Below are positions 1 through 9,056 of a DNA stretch of 64,000 nt, piece by piece. Location of the stretch: the NCBI RefSeq assembly GCF_008831235.1, contig NZ_WBKF01000001.1, positions 1 through 64,000 on the forward strand, in the 5' to 3' direction. The position numbers were made by a program, and so were the translations under genes. The notes below the pieces were generated by a model. That model searched no databases, was not told the DNA's origin, and saw only the letters and a list, made by a program, of their open reading frames with translations. Position 1 is the stretch's first letter. Each line of letters starts with the position of its first letter. Source of the stretch: Pseudoclavibacter sp. CFCC 11306 (GTDB lineage: Bacteria; Actinomycetota; Actinomycetes; Actinomycetales; Microbacteriaceae).

Positions 1-43
1 ACTGCACGGGGGACCGTGTGGGAGAGTAGGACACCGCCGGAAC
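1..43 (+). rRNA. rrf: 5S ribosomal RNA, 3' end only
   Basis: The first ~43 bases match the 3' part of an actinobacterial 5S rRNA: the GGGAGAGTAGG segment is followed by the closing-stem side CACCGCCGGAAC. The 5' part lies outside the window. A strong terminator follows directly, so this is the end of an rRNA operon. The exact 3' end is uncertain by a few bases. Confidence 0.9.
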
Positions 44-50
44 ATTATTC

Positions 51-86
51 ACGGAAGGCCACCCCGCTAGCGGGGTGGCCTTCCGT
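51..86. terminator. rRNA operon terminator
   Basis: A perfect 36-base palindrome (arms 51-68 and 69-86) with a GC-rich core, 8 nt after the 5S 3' end. There is only a short T-containing tail, as is usual in high-GC actinobacteria. It separates rRNA transcription from the amidase gene. Confidence 0.9.
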
Positions 87-132
87 CGTTAACCACACAC
101 ACGAACGCCAATCACACACGCAACACGCCCAG

Positions 133-138
133 TAGACT
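133..138 (+). promoter_or_regulatory. -10 box TAGACT, leaderless start of the amidase gene
   Basis: TAGACT followed by exactly 7 nt and the ATG at 146. No Shine-Dalgarno sequence is present, so transcription probably starts at the A of the ATG. No clear -35 hexamer. Confidence 0.7.
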
Positions 139-145
139 GCTCGAC

Positions 146-1693
146 ATGAGCTCTCTGCACGAAATGAGCGCGGTCGCTCTTCGAGCTCTGCTGCTTCGCG
201 GCGAAGTGAGCCCGCTGGACGTCGTGCAGGCGTTCCTCGATCGTGTGCGACTCCTGGATCTGACTGAGAGACCGATCGGAACTCCGCGCCCGATCGGCGC
301 GTTCACCGAACTCAGCGCGGAATCCGCCCTGGAACGGGCACGCTCACTGACTCAGACGGGCATGCGTCTGCCGCACTCGGCGGCACAGCATCCGCTCTGG
401 GGGCTCGCACTGGCAGACAAAGATCTCTACGACCGCTCGGGCAGCGTGACCCGCTACGGCTCACGAGTGCACGCAACCACACCGGCGACCGAGACGCACC
501 CAATGCTTGCGGCGACCGACGCTGCTGGAGCGGTGAGCATCGGTCGCACCAGCACTCTGGAGTTCGGTCTTTCTGGGTATACCGAACCTGATGCGGGGCG
601 CCCCGCGCTGAACCCCTGGAAGCTGTCACGCAACGCCGGCGGATCGAGCGGCGGAGCCGCCGCAGCCGTGGCCTCAGGAATGCTGCCCTTCGCGGTGGGC
701 ACCGACGGCGGCGGATCGGTTCGTATCCCGGCTGCCAGCTGCGGGCTGGTGGGGATGAAGCTGAGCCGCGACCTCTTCTGCCTGAAGGGCTTCGAAGCGC
801 GACGGGCGACGGCGGCCGACGATCTTGAGCCAGACGCACCCGAGCTCGATCTGGTGGTGCCCGGGCCGATCGCACACAGCGTCGCCGATGCGGCTCTGCT
901 CGTCGACGGTCTGCTCGGTGGCCTCGCTAGGCTTCGTGGCGCCCGTCACCCGTACGCGAGCGGCCCCGGACGAAACGGGACTTCGGCGACCCCGCTCGCA
1001 GATTCGGTGGCTCCTGCCAAAGTGCGCTCTGGCGAAGCGTCACCGGGGCGTCTTCGCGTCGGCGTGCTGCAGGGGAGCCCCTGGGATGCGTTCGTCCAGG
1101 TGCGGGTGTCGGTTGAGGCCGCGGCACAGGTGAGCAGAATCGCCGACCTGCTCGACGAAGGAGGCCATGACGTGCGCTCTCTGCGGCTGCCCGACTCAGT
1201 GGAGTACGGCCAGTCGTTCAGCGCTGTGTGGCAGATGGGCGCGGCCGGTCTGCCGATTCCGTCGAACCGCATCGACGAAGTCGAGCCGCTGACACAGTGG
1301 CTGATTCACAGCGGTCGCGCCCTTTCCAGGGCGACGAAGACGCGAGCACTGCGATACCTGCACGACTATGGAGAACGCGTGACGGCGGCGTTCGCTCCGT
1401 GGGATGTCGTGCTCACGCCCGCCTTGGCACTGACAGCCCGCCCGAACGGCTGGTTCGACACGGCGGATGCCCGTCGTAACTTCGCGGAGCAGGGAGCGTT
1501 CACGCCGTTCACCTCGTTCGTGAACGTGTCGGGCGCGCCGGCGATTGTGATTCCCACCGGGCTGGCACGAGACGGGCTGCCGCTCGGCGTGCAGCTGATC
1601 GGACGTCTCGGCCATGACGACCATCTGCTGCGCATCGCCGCCGAGATCGAACGTCTGGCAGCGTGGTCTGGGCACCCGTGGCTCTACCCGTAG
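146..1693 (+). CDS. Amidase, amidase-signature family
   Basis: A 515-residue amidase-signature hydrolase that should cleave a C-N amide bond in the cytoplasm. The Ser-cisSer-Lys triad is visible: Lys92 in LADKD, cis-Ser167 in GGSSGG, and nucleophile Ser191 in GTDGGGSVRIPA. The spacings (75 and 24 residues) equal those in well-studied members such as FAAH. No gatB or gatC lies nearby, and the sequence is not the usual GatA, so a free-standing amidase of unknown substrate is more likely than a Glu-tRNA amidotransferase subunit. The start at 146 is set by the -10 box 7 nt upstream. Its TAG stop is reused as the first three bases of the next gene's -10 box. It lies directly after an rRNA operon terminator. 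Confidence 0.88.
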   Translation: MSSLHEMSAVALRALLLRGEVSPLDVVQAFLDRVRLLDLTERPIGTPRPIGAFTELSAESALERARSLTQTGMRLPHSAAQHPLWGLALADKDLYDRSGSVTRYGSRVHATTPATETHPMLAATDAAGAVSIGRTSTLEFGLSGYTEPDAGRPALNPWKLSRNAGGSSGGAAAAVASGMLPFAVGTDGGGSVRIPAASCGLVGMKLSRDLFCLKGFEARRATAADDLEPDAPELDLVVPGPIAHSVADAALLVDGLLGGLARLRGARHPYASGPGRNGTSATPLADSVAPAKVRSGEASPGRLRVGVLQGSPWDAFVQVRVSVEAAAQVSRIADLLDEGGHDVRSLRLPDSVEYGQSFSAVWQMGAAGLPIPSNRIDEVEPLTQWLIHSGRALSRATKTRALRYLHDYGERVTAAFAPWDVVLTPALALTARPNGWFDTADARRNFAEQGAFTPFTSFVNVSGAPAIVIPTGLARDGLPLGVQLIGRLGHDDHLLRIAAEIERLAAWSGHPWLYP

Positions 1694-1696
1694 GAT
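1691..1696 (+). promoter_or_regulatory. -10 box TAGGAT built on the amidase stop codon
   Basis: TAGGAT begins with the amidase TAG stop and is followed by 7 nt and ATG 1704, the same geometry as the amidase's own promoter. The AGGA inside it could alternatively act as a weak Shine-Dalgarno sequence. Confidence 0.55.
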
Positions 1697-1703
1697 GGAC
1701 GTC

Positions 1704-2855
1704 ATGTCTGGATTCCTGCAGCGTCTCACACAGCGGCATCGCGACGAAGCCACAACCGGCGAACGTCCGGGGGAGCAGGAGAGCTCCGGCACTCCTGGAA
1801 GCCGCAGCAGCCTACCGACGACTCTGCAGAATGACGCCGGCGCGGAACCAGCCGTCAAAGTGGTGCCGCATTCGCCGCTTGACGGGGCCGACGCGATCTT
1901 CGCCGACCTCGACGGCGTCGTCTACCGCGGCCCCGAGCCCGTGTCCGATGCCGTCGAGTCGCTGAACCTCGCGCAACGCACCGGGCTGCAGGTCAGCTAT
2001 CTGACGAACAACGCCTCACGCACGCCGAAGATGGTCGCCGACCAGCTCAACGCAATGGGTCTGCACGTTGCGGAGAATGACATTGTGACGAGCCCTCAGG
2101 CCGCCGTGCCGCTGCTCGCTGACCACATTGCCCCCGGCTCGGAGGTGCTCGTCGTCGGTGGTGTCGGGCTGCTCGAAGCCGTGCAGCAGGCCGGCTATCA
2201 TGTGACCCGCACACAGAGCGAGCAGACCGCCGCCGTCGTGCAGGGCTTCGCCAAGGACGTCAGCTGGGCGGACCTGGCCGAGGCCGCCTACGCCGTCGCC
2301 GCAGGTGCGGTGTGGATCGGTACGAACCAGGACTGGACGCTGCCGAACGAACGCGGCCTGGCGCCTGGCAATGGAACGCTGCTCTCAGCTGTGCACACGG
2401 CGACGGGCACCTTCCCGACGATCGCAGGCAAGCCGGAGCGGCCGATCTTCGACGTTGCAGTCACCCGCTTTCGAGCGGCTCAGCCTCTGTTCATCGGAGA
2501 TCGCCTCGACACCGACATCGAGGGAGCACGTCGTGTCGGCATCACCTCGGCCCACGTGCTGACCGGTGTGGACCAGGCGCGTGAGATCATCGAGGCAGCG
2601 CCAGAGCGACGGCCGGATTTTCTGCTGCAGACGCTGGCTGACCTGCACCGACCGTATCCAGTGCTCGAGATTGCGCCCAACGGGGCCGTCAGCGGACACT
2701 CTGTGGTGCGCATCGACGGAGCCTACGTCATCATCGAGCGCGGCGACCCGAGCGACATCGACACGCTGCGGGCCGCAGCCGCCGCTGTCTGGGAATGCAG
2801 CATCCCCGTCTCTGCGCTGCGCCTGCCCGAAGACCTCGTCGGCCCGCCGCGGTAG
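1704..2855 (+). CDS. HAD-superfamily IIA phosphatase (Rv1692-like)
   Basis: A 383-residue HAD-IIA (NagD-like) phosphatase. Motif I DLDGVVYRG carries the nucleophile Asp, motif II is LTNNAS, the motif III Lys is in IAGKPERP, and motif IV is FIGDRLDTDIEG. The first ~55 residues are a poorly conserved charged extension, and the last ~70 are a small C-terminal domain. By gene order it corresponds to M. tuberculosis Rv1692, reported as a glycerol-3-phosphate phosphatase; transfer of that substrate is inference. ATG 1704 was chosen over ATG 1695 because of the -10 spacing. It lies 10 bp after the amidase gene and opens the conserved tlyA-nadK-recN cluster. Confidence 0.85.
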   Translation: MSGFLQRLTQRHRDEATTGERPGEQESSGTPGSRSSLPTTLQNDAGAEPAVKVVPHSPLDGADAIFADLDGVVYRGPEPVSDAVESLNLAQRTGLQVSYLTNNASRTPKMVADQLNAMGLHVAENDIVTSPQAAVPLLADHIAPGSEVLVVGGVGLLEAVQQAGYHVTRTQSEQTAAVVQGFAKDVSWADLAEAAYAVAAGAVWIGTNQDWTLPNERGLAPGNGTLLSAVHTATGTFPTIAGKPERPIFDVAVTRFRAAQPLFIGDRLDTDIEGARRVGITSAHVLTGVDQAREIIEAAPERRPDFLLQTLADLHRPYPVLEIAPNGAVSGHSVVRIDGAYVIIERGDPSDIDTLRAAAAAVWECSIPVSALRLPEDLVGPPR

Positions 2856-2858
2856 GAT
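2853..2858 (+). promoter_or_regulatory. -10 box TAGGAT built on the HAD gene stop codon
   Basis: TAGGAT starts with the TAG stop of the HAD gene and is followed by 7 nt and ATG 2866. Identical in sequence and spacing to the box at 1691. Confidence 0.55.
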
Positions 2859-2865
2859 GCCGCAC

Positions 2866-3075
2866 ATGACGATGCCCGATCAGCAGATGCCCGAACGGCC
2901 GCAGCCGGCGAGCGACGAGAACGGAGCGATCGATCGTGCGCTGATCACATCGACGCTGCAGCGCATCGACGAGCTGCCGATCGATCAGCGTGCGGTCGAA
3001 TACGAACATCTCTACGCCGATCTGAGCCGGCGGCTCGAGCAGGCGGTCGGTCAGACCCAGCTGGGCGGGCGATGA
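2866..3075 (+). CDS. Small conserved-position protein before tlyA
   Basis: A 69-residue acidic, Gln/Glu-rich, probably helical protein with no domain I recognise and no membrane segment or cysteines. Its position between the HAD phosphatase and tlyA is that of a short hypothetical gene (Rv1693) in M. tuberculosis, which supports a real gene. ATG 2866 was chosen because TAGGAT lies 7 nt upstream; ATG 2857 and 2872 are in the same frame. It overlaps tlyA by an ATGA junction (3072-3075), so the two are translationally coupled. Function unknown. Confidence 0.65.
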   Translation: MTMPDQQMPERPQPASDENGAIDRALITSTLQRIDELPIDQRAVEYEHLYADLSRRLEQAVGQTQLGGR

Positions 3076-3887
3076 AACCCACCGGCATCCGGCTTGATCA
3101 GGCGCTCGTCGAGCGATCGCTCGCACGATCTCGCACGCAGGCGCAGAAGCTCGTTCGCACGGGTCAGGTGACCCTCGACGGGCGCATCGTAGACAAGGCG
3201 TCGTATCCGGTTCACGCCGGACAGACGCTCGCCGTCAGCGGCGACCATCACTACGTGGGGCGTGCAGCGGGCAAGCTCATCGATGCGCTCGACGCGTTCC
3301 AAATCGATGTCTCGGGCCGTGTCGCGCTCGACGCAGGAGCCTCCACAGGCGGATTCACCCAAGTGCTGCGCGAACGCGGCGCCGCACACGTCTTCGCCGT
3401 CGACGTCGGGCACGATCAGCTCGCTCCGGCGATCGCCGCAGACTCCGGGGTGAGCTCGATCGAAGGGGTCAACCTGCGCTGGTTCACGCGTGCCGAACTG
3501 GCCGCGGCCGCGTCGTGCGCACCGTCGCCCGATCAGATCGACCTAGTCGTCGGCGACCTGTCGTTCATCTCACTCACCCAGGTGCTGCCTCGACTGCACG
3601 AACAGCTCGATGCGCACGACTTCGTGCTGCTGGTGAAACCGCAGTTCGAAGTCGGTCGCGGTAACCTTGACCGTGGTGGTCTCGTGCACGATCCAGCCGG
3701 GCATCGGGCCGCCATCGAGCGTGTGGCCGCCTGCGCCGAGCAGATCGGCCTCGTCGTCGCCGGCCTCACACGAACGAGCGTGGTAGGCGGCACCGGCAAC
3801 CAGGAGTTTCCCATCTGGCTCGCCCCGAACGGGGACAGAGCCGTCGACTGGCATGAGCGAGTCGACGAACTGATCGGCAGGAGGTGA
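3072..3887 (+). CDS. tlyA: TlyA rRNA 2'-O-methyltransferase
   Basis: A 271-residue protein with an N-terminal S4 RNA-binding domain (about residues 5-65, beginning IRLDQALVERSLARSR) and a C-terminal RrmJ-like SAM-dependent methyltransferase domain. The SAM loop is LDAGASTGGF; the acidic GDLSFIS and the LLVKPQFE lysine motif complete the family pattern. TlyA methylates 16S and 23S rRNA at cytidine 2'-OH groups and is needed for capreomycin sensitivity in mycobacteria. The ATG overlaps the stop of the preceding small ORF, and nadK follows after a Shine-Dalgarno sequence that spans its own stop codon. Confidence 0.93.
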   Translation: MKPTGIRLDQALVERSLARSRTQAQKLVRTGQVTLDGRIVDKASYPVHAGQTLAVSGDHHYVGRAAGKLIDALDAFQIDVSGRVALDAGASTGGFTQVLRERGAAHVFAVDVGHDQLAPAIAADSGVSSIEGVNLRWFTRAELAAAASCAPSPDQIDLVVGDLSFISLTQVLPRLHEQLDAHDFVLLVKPQFEVGRGNLDRGGLVHDPAGHRAAIERVAACAEQIGLVVAGLTRTSVVGGTGNQEFPIWLAPNGDRAVDWHERVDELIGRR

Positions 3888-3890
3888 CGC

Positions 3891-4985
3891 ATGGCCGTCA
3901 GCGCGCATTCGGCTCAGCCGACGCCCCGCGCACGACAGCGACGGGCCGATCAGCCTCGGCGAGTGCTGCTCGTCGTACACCCCAAACGCGAGGTGGCGCT
4001 GAAGTCGACTCAGACGACCCTGCGTCTGCTGCGTGAGTCGCATTTGGTGCCGGTGTTCCCGCCGGACGCGATCGCGCCGCTGCGCGAGTGGGGCATCGAC
4101 ATCGACGACGCCGAGGTGCTGGGCGAGGACTGCACCGGCCCGGATCTCGAGATCGTCATGGTGCTCGGCGGCGACGGCACGATTCTGCGCGCAGCAGAGC
4201 TGGTGCGGTTCGACGCCACACCGATCATCGGCGTGAATCTCGGGCACGTGGGGTTTCTGGCCGAGAGCGAGCGTGGCGATCTCGTCGACGCAGTGCGGCA
4301 CGTGGTCTCTCGCACCTATGAGGTCGAAGAGCGTCTCGCGCTGAACGTGCGGGTGTTCTCAGCAGGCCGTCTGCTCTTTCAGGACTGGGCGCTCAACGAA
4401 GTGACCATCGAGAAGCCGCGCAGCAACAAGATGATCACCGTCGACGTCAGTATCAACGATCGGCCGTTCACCGCGTTCGGATGTGACGGCGTGATGGTGA
4501 GCACGCCGACCGGCTCGACCGCCTACGCATTCTCTGCGGGCGGCCCGATCGTCTGGCCCAATCTCGAAGCGCTGCTCTTCGTTCCGCTGAACGCACACGC
4601 CCTGTTCGCGCGCCCGCTGGTGATCTCGCCATATAGCTCGGTCAACGTACAGTTGGGCGACGACGCCGATGGTGCGATCAGCTGGTGCGACGGTCGCCGC
4701 AGTCAGACGCTGCCTCCAGGGTCGCTCATCCAGGTCGGTCGCTCGACCATTCCGGTTCGGCTCGCCCGCCTGCGGCGTGGATCGTTCGTCGATCGTCTGG
4801 TGAACAAGTTCTCGCTGCCCTCGCTGAGCTGGCAGCAGCACGCCGTTCGCACGCGCGAGACGCAGGAGGCGCTGCAGGAGGCCGAGCGAATGCTCGACCT
4901 GGCCGAACCAGCGGCAGCCGAACAGGGGCGGGCCCGCCCAGAGGCCGACGAGAGCCCCGAGCGCACGAGCGGAGACCGCACGTGA
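3891..4985 (+). CDS. nadK: NAD kinase
   Basis: A 364-residue ATP-NAD kinase that makes NADP+. The GGDGT motif is at residues 93-97, followed by GVNLGHVGFLAE, the substrate-binding LNE, and the glycine-rich TPTGSTAYAFSAGGP segment, all as in the family. The C-terminal ~50 residues are an acidic Glu/Ala-rich tail beyond the catalytic fold. The start is supported by AGGAGGTGA, which covers the tlyA stop codon and ends 4 nt before the ATG. The stop overlaps the recN GTG (GTGA), so tlyA, nadK and recN are one translationally coupled unit, as in other actinobacteria. Confidence 0.95.
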   Translation: MAVSAHSAQPTPRARQRRADQPRRVLLVVHPKREVALKSTQTTLRLLRESHLVPVFPPDAIAPLREWGIDIDDAEVLGEDCTGPDLEIVMVLGGDGTILRAAELVRFDATPIIGVNLGHVGFLAESERGDLVDAVRHVVSRTYEVEERLALNVRVFSAGRLLFQDWALNEVTIEKPRSNKMITVDVSINDRPFTAFGCDGVMVSTPTGSTAYAFSAGGPIVWPNLEALLFVPLNAHALFARPLVISPYSSVNVQLGDDADGAISWCDGRRSQTLPPGSLIQVGRSTIPVRLARLRRGSFVDRLVNKFSLPSLSWQQHAVRTRETQEALQEAERMLDLAEPAAAEQGRARPEADESPERTSGDRT

Positions 4986-6676
4986 TCGACGAAGTTCGCA
5001 TCGACGACCTCGGCGTCGTCGAGTCGGCGACCCTGGCGCTCGGTGCCGGTCTCACCGTCATCACCGGTGAGACCGGCGCGGGCAAGACCATGGTCGTCAC
5101 CGCTCTGCAGCTGCTGCAGGGTGCGCGAGCAGACGCCTCACGCGTGCGCGCCGGCGCCGATCGCGCAGAGGTCTCGGGTCTGCTGCAGGTGTCTTCCGAG
5201 AGCGATGTCGCCCAGGCCGTTGAAGACGCCGGCGGAGAGATCGACGACGGCGATCTGATCGTGACTCGCCGACTGGCCGCCACCGGTCGCACCCGAGCCT
5301 GGCTCGGCGGCCATGCGGTGCCGAACGGCGTGCTCGCCGACACCATCGGTCAGCTGGTCTCGATTCACGGCCAGAGCGACCAGCTGCGGCTGCGCACCGC
5401 CGCTCAGCAGCGTGACGTGCTCGACGCGTTCGGCGGGCGAGAGCTGCGTGCCACTGCAGAGGCCTTTCACGACGCCTATCGACGCTGGCGTGATCTCGAC
5501 CGTCGGGCACGGGCGCTCGCCGACGACGCCGAGGCCCGTCGAGCCGAGGCAGACCGGCTGCGCGAAGAGATCGAGGCAGTCGAAGCCGTCTCGCCCCAGC
5601 CCGGGGAGCTCGACCAGATCGAGGCCCGTGTCGCACGGCTCGACGCCAGACAGGATCTGCTGCGTCGAGCCGGCGACGCCCGGCAGCGGCTCTCGGCCGA
5701 CATCGACGCGGTGGCCGGCCCACAGGACGTACTCGGTCTGCTCAGCGGTGCGCGCGCCGATCTTGAGAGCGCAGGCGACCCCGACCTGAGCGATCTTGCG
5801 ACCCGGCTGCACGAGGTCGAGGCCATGACCCAGGATCTCTCTGGCGACCTCAGCTCCTACATCGCCGCACTCGACGACGTCGGCGACGGCGAGCTGGCCG
5901 CGGCGCACGAGCGTCTCGACACGCTGCGAGACCTCGAGCGTCGATTCGGCAGCCTCGACGAGGCGATCGCCCTGCTGAACGACGGCAGCGCCAGACTGGC
6001 CGAACTCGACGCCGACGGCGACACCCGGGAGCAGCTCGCCGTCGCGCTCGCCGAGGCTCTCGACCAGCGCGACCTCACCGCGCGTCGCCTGAGTGACATC
6101 CGCCGCAGTGCGGCGCAGCGACTCAGCGAAGAGGTCACCGGCGAACTCGGCAGCCTCGCGATGCGCGACGCAGCGTTCGCCGTGCAGGTCACGCCGTGTG
6201 CGGTGGATGCGACCGGGGCAGACGAGGTGGCGTTCCTGCTGGCAGCGCACGCCGGTGCCGACCCGCTGCCGCTGGCCCGATCGGCGAGCGGCGGCGAGCT
6301 GTCACGTGTCATGCTCGCTCTGGAGCTGCGACTGGCGGCGAGCGGCGACCTGGCCGATCGCACCTTCGTGTTCGACGAGGTCGACTCGGGTGTCGGCGGC
6401 GCGGCTGCCGTGCAGATCGGGCAGCGGCTGGCCAGACTCGCACGGCATGCGCAGGTGCTCGTCGTGACGCATCTGCCGCAGGTCGCGGCCTACGCCGATA
6501 CGCATCTCGTCGTCACCAAGGTCGGAGACGAACGCGTCACGACCAGCGATGTGGTTCGCCTGGACGGCGAGCAGCGCGTGCACGAGCTCGCCCGCATGCT
6601 GGCCGGCCGCGTCAGCGACACCGCGCTGGCACATGCACACGAGCTGCTGGAGCAGTCACGCCTCGAGGCCGAATGA
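4982..6676 (+). CDS. recN: DNA repair ATPase RecN
   Basis: A 564-residue SMC-like ATPase acting in double-strand break repair. It has the N-terminal Walker A GETGAGKT at residues 29-36, a long Arg/Glu/Ala-rich coiled-coil middle, the ABC signature ARSASGGELSR, the Walker B region FVFDEVDSGVGG and the LVVTHLPQVAAYAD segment. The GTG at 4982 is preferred over upstream starts because it gives the normal N-terminus and overlaps the nadK stop by 4 bp. In M. tuberculosis two genes (Rv1697, Rv1698) separate recN from pyrG; here only ~100 bp do. Confidence 0.95.
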   Translation: MIDEVRIDDLGVVESATLALGAGLTVITGETGAGKTMVVTALQLLQGARADASRVRAGADRAEVSGLLQVSSESDVAQAVEDAGGEIDDGDLIVTRRLAATGRTRAWLGGHAVPNGVLADTIGQLVSIHGQSDQLRLRTAAQQRDVLDAFGGRELRATAEAFHDAYRRWRDLDRRARALADDAEARRAEADRLREEIEAVEAVSPQPGELDQIEARVARLDARQDLLRRAGDARQRLSADIDAVAGPQDVLGLLSGARADLESAGDPDLSDLATRLHEVEAMTQDLSGDLSSYIAALDDVGDGELAAAHERLDTLRDLERRFGSLDEAIALLNDGSARLAELDADGDTREQLAVALAEALDQRDLTARRLSDIRRSAAQRLSEEVTGELGSLAMRDAAFAVQVTPCAVDATGADEVAFLLAAHAGADPLPLARSASGGELSRVMLALELRLAASGDLADRTFVFDEVDSGVGGAAAVQIGQRLARLARHAQVLVVTHLPQVAAYADTHLVVTKVGDERVTTSDVVRLDGEQRVHELARMLAGRVSDTALAHAHELLEQSRLEAE

Positions 6677-6760
6677 GAGAGCCGTGCATGAGCACCGCAG
6701 TCAGAGACATGATCAGAGCAACGACGACATCGCAGTGTTCGAAGACCGCTGCGAATGAGA

Positions 6761-6766
6761 TAGGAT
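6761..6766 (+). promoter_or_regulatory. -10 box TAGGAT, leaderless start of pyrG
   Basis: TAGGAT with an 8-nt spacer to GTG 6775. The AGGA within it could also be read as a Shine-Dalgarno sequence at 9 nt, so leaderless initiation is likely but not certain. Confidence 0.55.
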
Positions 6767-6774
6767 GAAGACCC

Positions 6775-8463
6775 GTGGATAACGCGCAGAGCACTCGGAC
6801 GGTAAAGCAGATCTTCGTGACCGGGGGCGTGGTCTCCTCGCTCGGAAAGGGCCTCACGGCAGCCAGCCTCGGCCATATTCTTCGAGCCAGCGGCGTGAGA
6901 GTCGTCATGCAGAAGCTCGACCCCTATCTCAATGTCGATCCCGGCACCATGAACCCGTTTCAGCACGGCGAGGTGTTCGTCACCGAAGACGGCGCCGAGA
7001 CCGACCTGGACATCGGCCACTACGAGCGCTTTCTCGACATCAACCTGAACCAGGCGGCGAACGTCACCACCGGTCAGGTGTACAGCGAGGTCATCGCAAA
7101 GGAACGTCGCGGCGAATACCTCGGCGACACCGTGCAGGTGATCCCGCACATCACCAACGAGATCAAGCGTCGTATGCGCGCACAAGCCCATGGCGAGCAC
7201 ACGCCCGACGTGATCATCACCGAGATCGGCGGCACCGTCGGCGACATCGAGTCGCAGCCTTTCCTCGAGGCCGCCCGTCAGGTGCGCCAGGAGCTCGGCC
7301 GCGACAACGTGTTCTTCGTGCATGTCTCGCTGGTGCCCTACATCGGCCCCAGCGGCGAGCTCAAGACCAAGCCCACTCAGCACTCAGTGGCTGCGCTGCG
7401 ATCGATCGGCGTGCAGCCCGACGCCATCGTGCTGCGCTCGGATCGCCCCGTCGGCGACAGCATCAAGTCGAAGATCGCCCTGATGTGCAGCCTTGAGACC
7501 GGTGCGGTCGTGAACTGCCCGGATGCGTCGAGCATCTACGACATTCCGACGATCATCCACAGCGAGGGGCTCGACAAAGTCATCGCCGAGCAGCTGGGCC
7601 TGCAGACGCACGACGTCGACTGGTCCCGCTGGCAGCCGGTGCTCGACGCGGTGCACAACCCCAAGCACGAGGTCACCGTGGGGCTGGTCGGCAAGTACAT
7701 CGATCTTCCCGACGCCTACCTGTCGGTCACCGAGGCGCTTCGAGCCGGCGGCTTCGCCCACACCACCAAGGTGAACGTGCGCTGGATCCCCTCAGACAGT
7801 CTGCTCGACGAACAGGTGCGCGAGCGCGAGCTCGGCGCCGTCGACGCGATCTGCGTGCCCGGCGGCTTCGGCATCCGCGGCATCGAGGGCAAGCTCGCCG
7901 CGCTCACCTTCGCCCGAGAGCAGGGCATCCCCACACTCGGGCTCTGCCTCGGACTGCAGTGCATGGTCATCGAATACGCACGTTCCGAGGCCGGCCTGGC
8001 CGAGGCATCCTCAAGCGAGTTCGACCCGCAGACGCACGAACCGGTCATCGCGACCATGGCCGAGCAGGTCGACATCCTCGCCGAGGGCGACCTGGGCGGC
8101 ACCATGCGACTCGGCTCGTACCCGGCTGCCTTGGCCGACGATTCGATCGTGGCCCAGGCCTATGGGAGCACCGACGTCACCGAACGTCACCGCCACCGCT
8201 ACGAGGTGAACAACGTGTACCGCGATCGCATCGCCGCCGCCGGCCTGCGCTTCAGCGGCACGTCGCCCGACGGGCACCTCGTCGAGTTCGTCGAGCTGCC
8301 GGCCGATGTGCATCCCTACTACGTGGGCACGCAGGCGCACCCCGAGTTCAAATCACGCCCGACGGCTCCTCACCCGCTGTTCGCCGGGCTGATCGCAGCG
8401 GCGCTGGAGCGTCAGCAGGCCTCTCGTCTCTTCGACGTCGAGAACTCCACGACCGAGAGCTGA
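6775..8463 (+). CDS. pyrG: CTP synthase
   Basis: A 562-residue glutamine-hydrolysing CTP synthase (UTP + ATP + Gln to CTP). The N-terminal synthetase domain opens with [20 protein letters not shown]. The C-terminal class I glutamine amidotransferase domain has the nucleophile Cys391 in GLCLGLQ and the His-Glu pair in THPEF-type context (AHPEF) near the C-terminus. The GTG start fits the -10 box and gives a normal family length. A short spacer of 6 bp leads to the NUDIX gene, as in M. tuberculosis (pyrG-Rv1700). Confidence 0.97.
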   Translation: MDNAQSTRTVKQIFVTGGVVSSLGKGLTAASLGHILRASGVRVVMQKLDPYLNVDPGTMNPFQHGEVFVTEDGAETDLDIGHYERFLDINLNQAANVTTGQVYSEVIAKERRGEYLGDTVQVIPHITNEIKRRMRAQAHGEHTPDVIITEIGGTVGDIESQPFLEAARQVRQELGRDNVFFVHVSLVPYIGPSGELKTKPTQHSVAALRSIGVQPDAIVLRSDRPVGDSIKSKIALMCSLETGAVVNCPDASSIYDIPTIIHSEGLDKVIAEQLGLQTHDVDWSRWQPVLDAVHNPKHEVTVGLVGKYIDLPDAYLSVTEALRAGGFAHTTKVNVRWIPSDSLLDEQVRERELGAVDAICVPGGFGIRGIEGKLAALTFAREQGIPTLGLCLGLQCMVIEYARSEAGLAEASSSEFDPQTHEPVIATMAEQVDILAEGDLGGTMRLGSYPAALADDSIVAQAYGSTDVTERHRHRYEVNNVYRDRIAAAGLRFSGTSPDGHLVEFVELPADVHPYYVGTQAHPEFKSRPTAPHPLFAGLIAAALERQQASRLFDVENSTTES

Positions 8464-8469
8464 ACCGAC

Positions 8470-9045
8470 ATGGCCGACGAATCGGAGCTGTGCGACAGCG
8501 CAGAGCAGCATGAGATCCGCGAACGGCATCTCGATCTGCAGGGTCATGTCATCGATGTGACGAGCGAACGCTTCGACTACGACGGCGGGCAGCTCACCCG
8601 ACAGTTCGTGGAGCATCCCGGTGCCGTCGGCGTGCTCGCGATCGACGACCTCGACCGTGTCGCGCTCGTTCACCAGTATCGCCATCCGGTTCGTGAGCGC
8701 CTCTGGGAAGTGCCCGCAGGTCTGCTCGATGTGCCCGGTGAGCTGCCGCTGGACGCGGCGAAGCGGGAGCTCGCCGAAGAAGCCGAGCTCGTCGCCGAAC
8801 ACTGGCTGCACCTCATCGACATGTACACCACGCCGGGCGGCAGCAACGAACGGCTGCGCATGTATCGCGCCACCGGTCTCTCACCGGCCGCGCACTTCGA
8901 GCGCACCGCCGAAGAGCAGGACATGGGCCTCACCTGGCGTGCCTTCGACGAAGTGCTCGACGCCGTGCTCTCCGGCCGTCTGCACAACCCGACGCTTGTG
9001 GTGTCCATCCTCGCTGAGGCCGCCAACCGCAGTCGTCGAGGCTGA
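8470..9045 (+). CDS. NUDIX hydrolase, ADP-ribose pyrophosphatase type
   Basis: A 191-residue NUDIX hydrolase, the positional equivalent of Rv1700 (an ADP-ribose/sugar-nucleotide pyrophosphatase). The NUDIX helix AAKRELAEEAEL is present with the metal-binding REL.EE core. It departs from the strict box: there is one extra residue between the first Gly and Glu (GLLDVPGE), and the final Gly is Glu. The upstream VALVHQYRHPV and downstream MYTTPGGSNERL segments are typical of ADP-ribose pyrophosphatases. It lies between pyrG and xerD with gaps of 6 and 11 bp, so it is probably cotranscribed with them. Confidence 0.88.
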   Translation: MADESELCDSAEQHEIRERHLDLQGHVIDVTSERFDYDGGQLTRQFVEHPGAVGVLAIDDLDRVALVHQYRHPVRERLWEVPAGLLDVPGELPLDAAKRELAEEAELVAEHWLHLIDMYTTPGGSNERLRMYRATGLSPAAHFERTAEEQDMGLTWRAFDEVLDAVLSGRLHNPTLVVSILAEAANRSRRG

Positions 9046-9056
9046 CCGAGGCCGCC

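Noticed and set aside
6688-6768. A 26-codon ATG frame between recN and pyrG
   Set aside because: Too short, no clear Shine-Dalgarno sequence at usable spacing, and it overlaps the pyrG -10 box.
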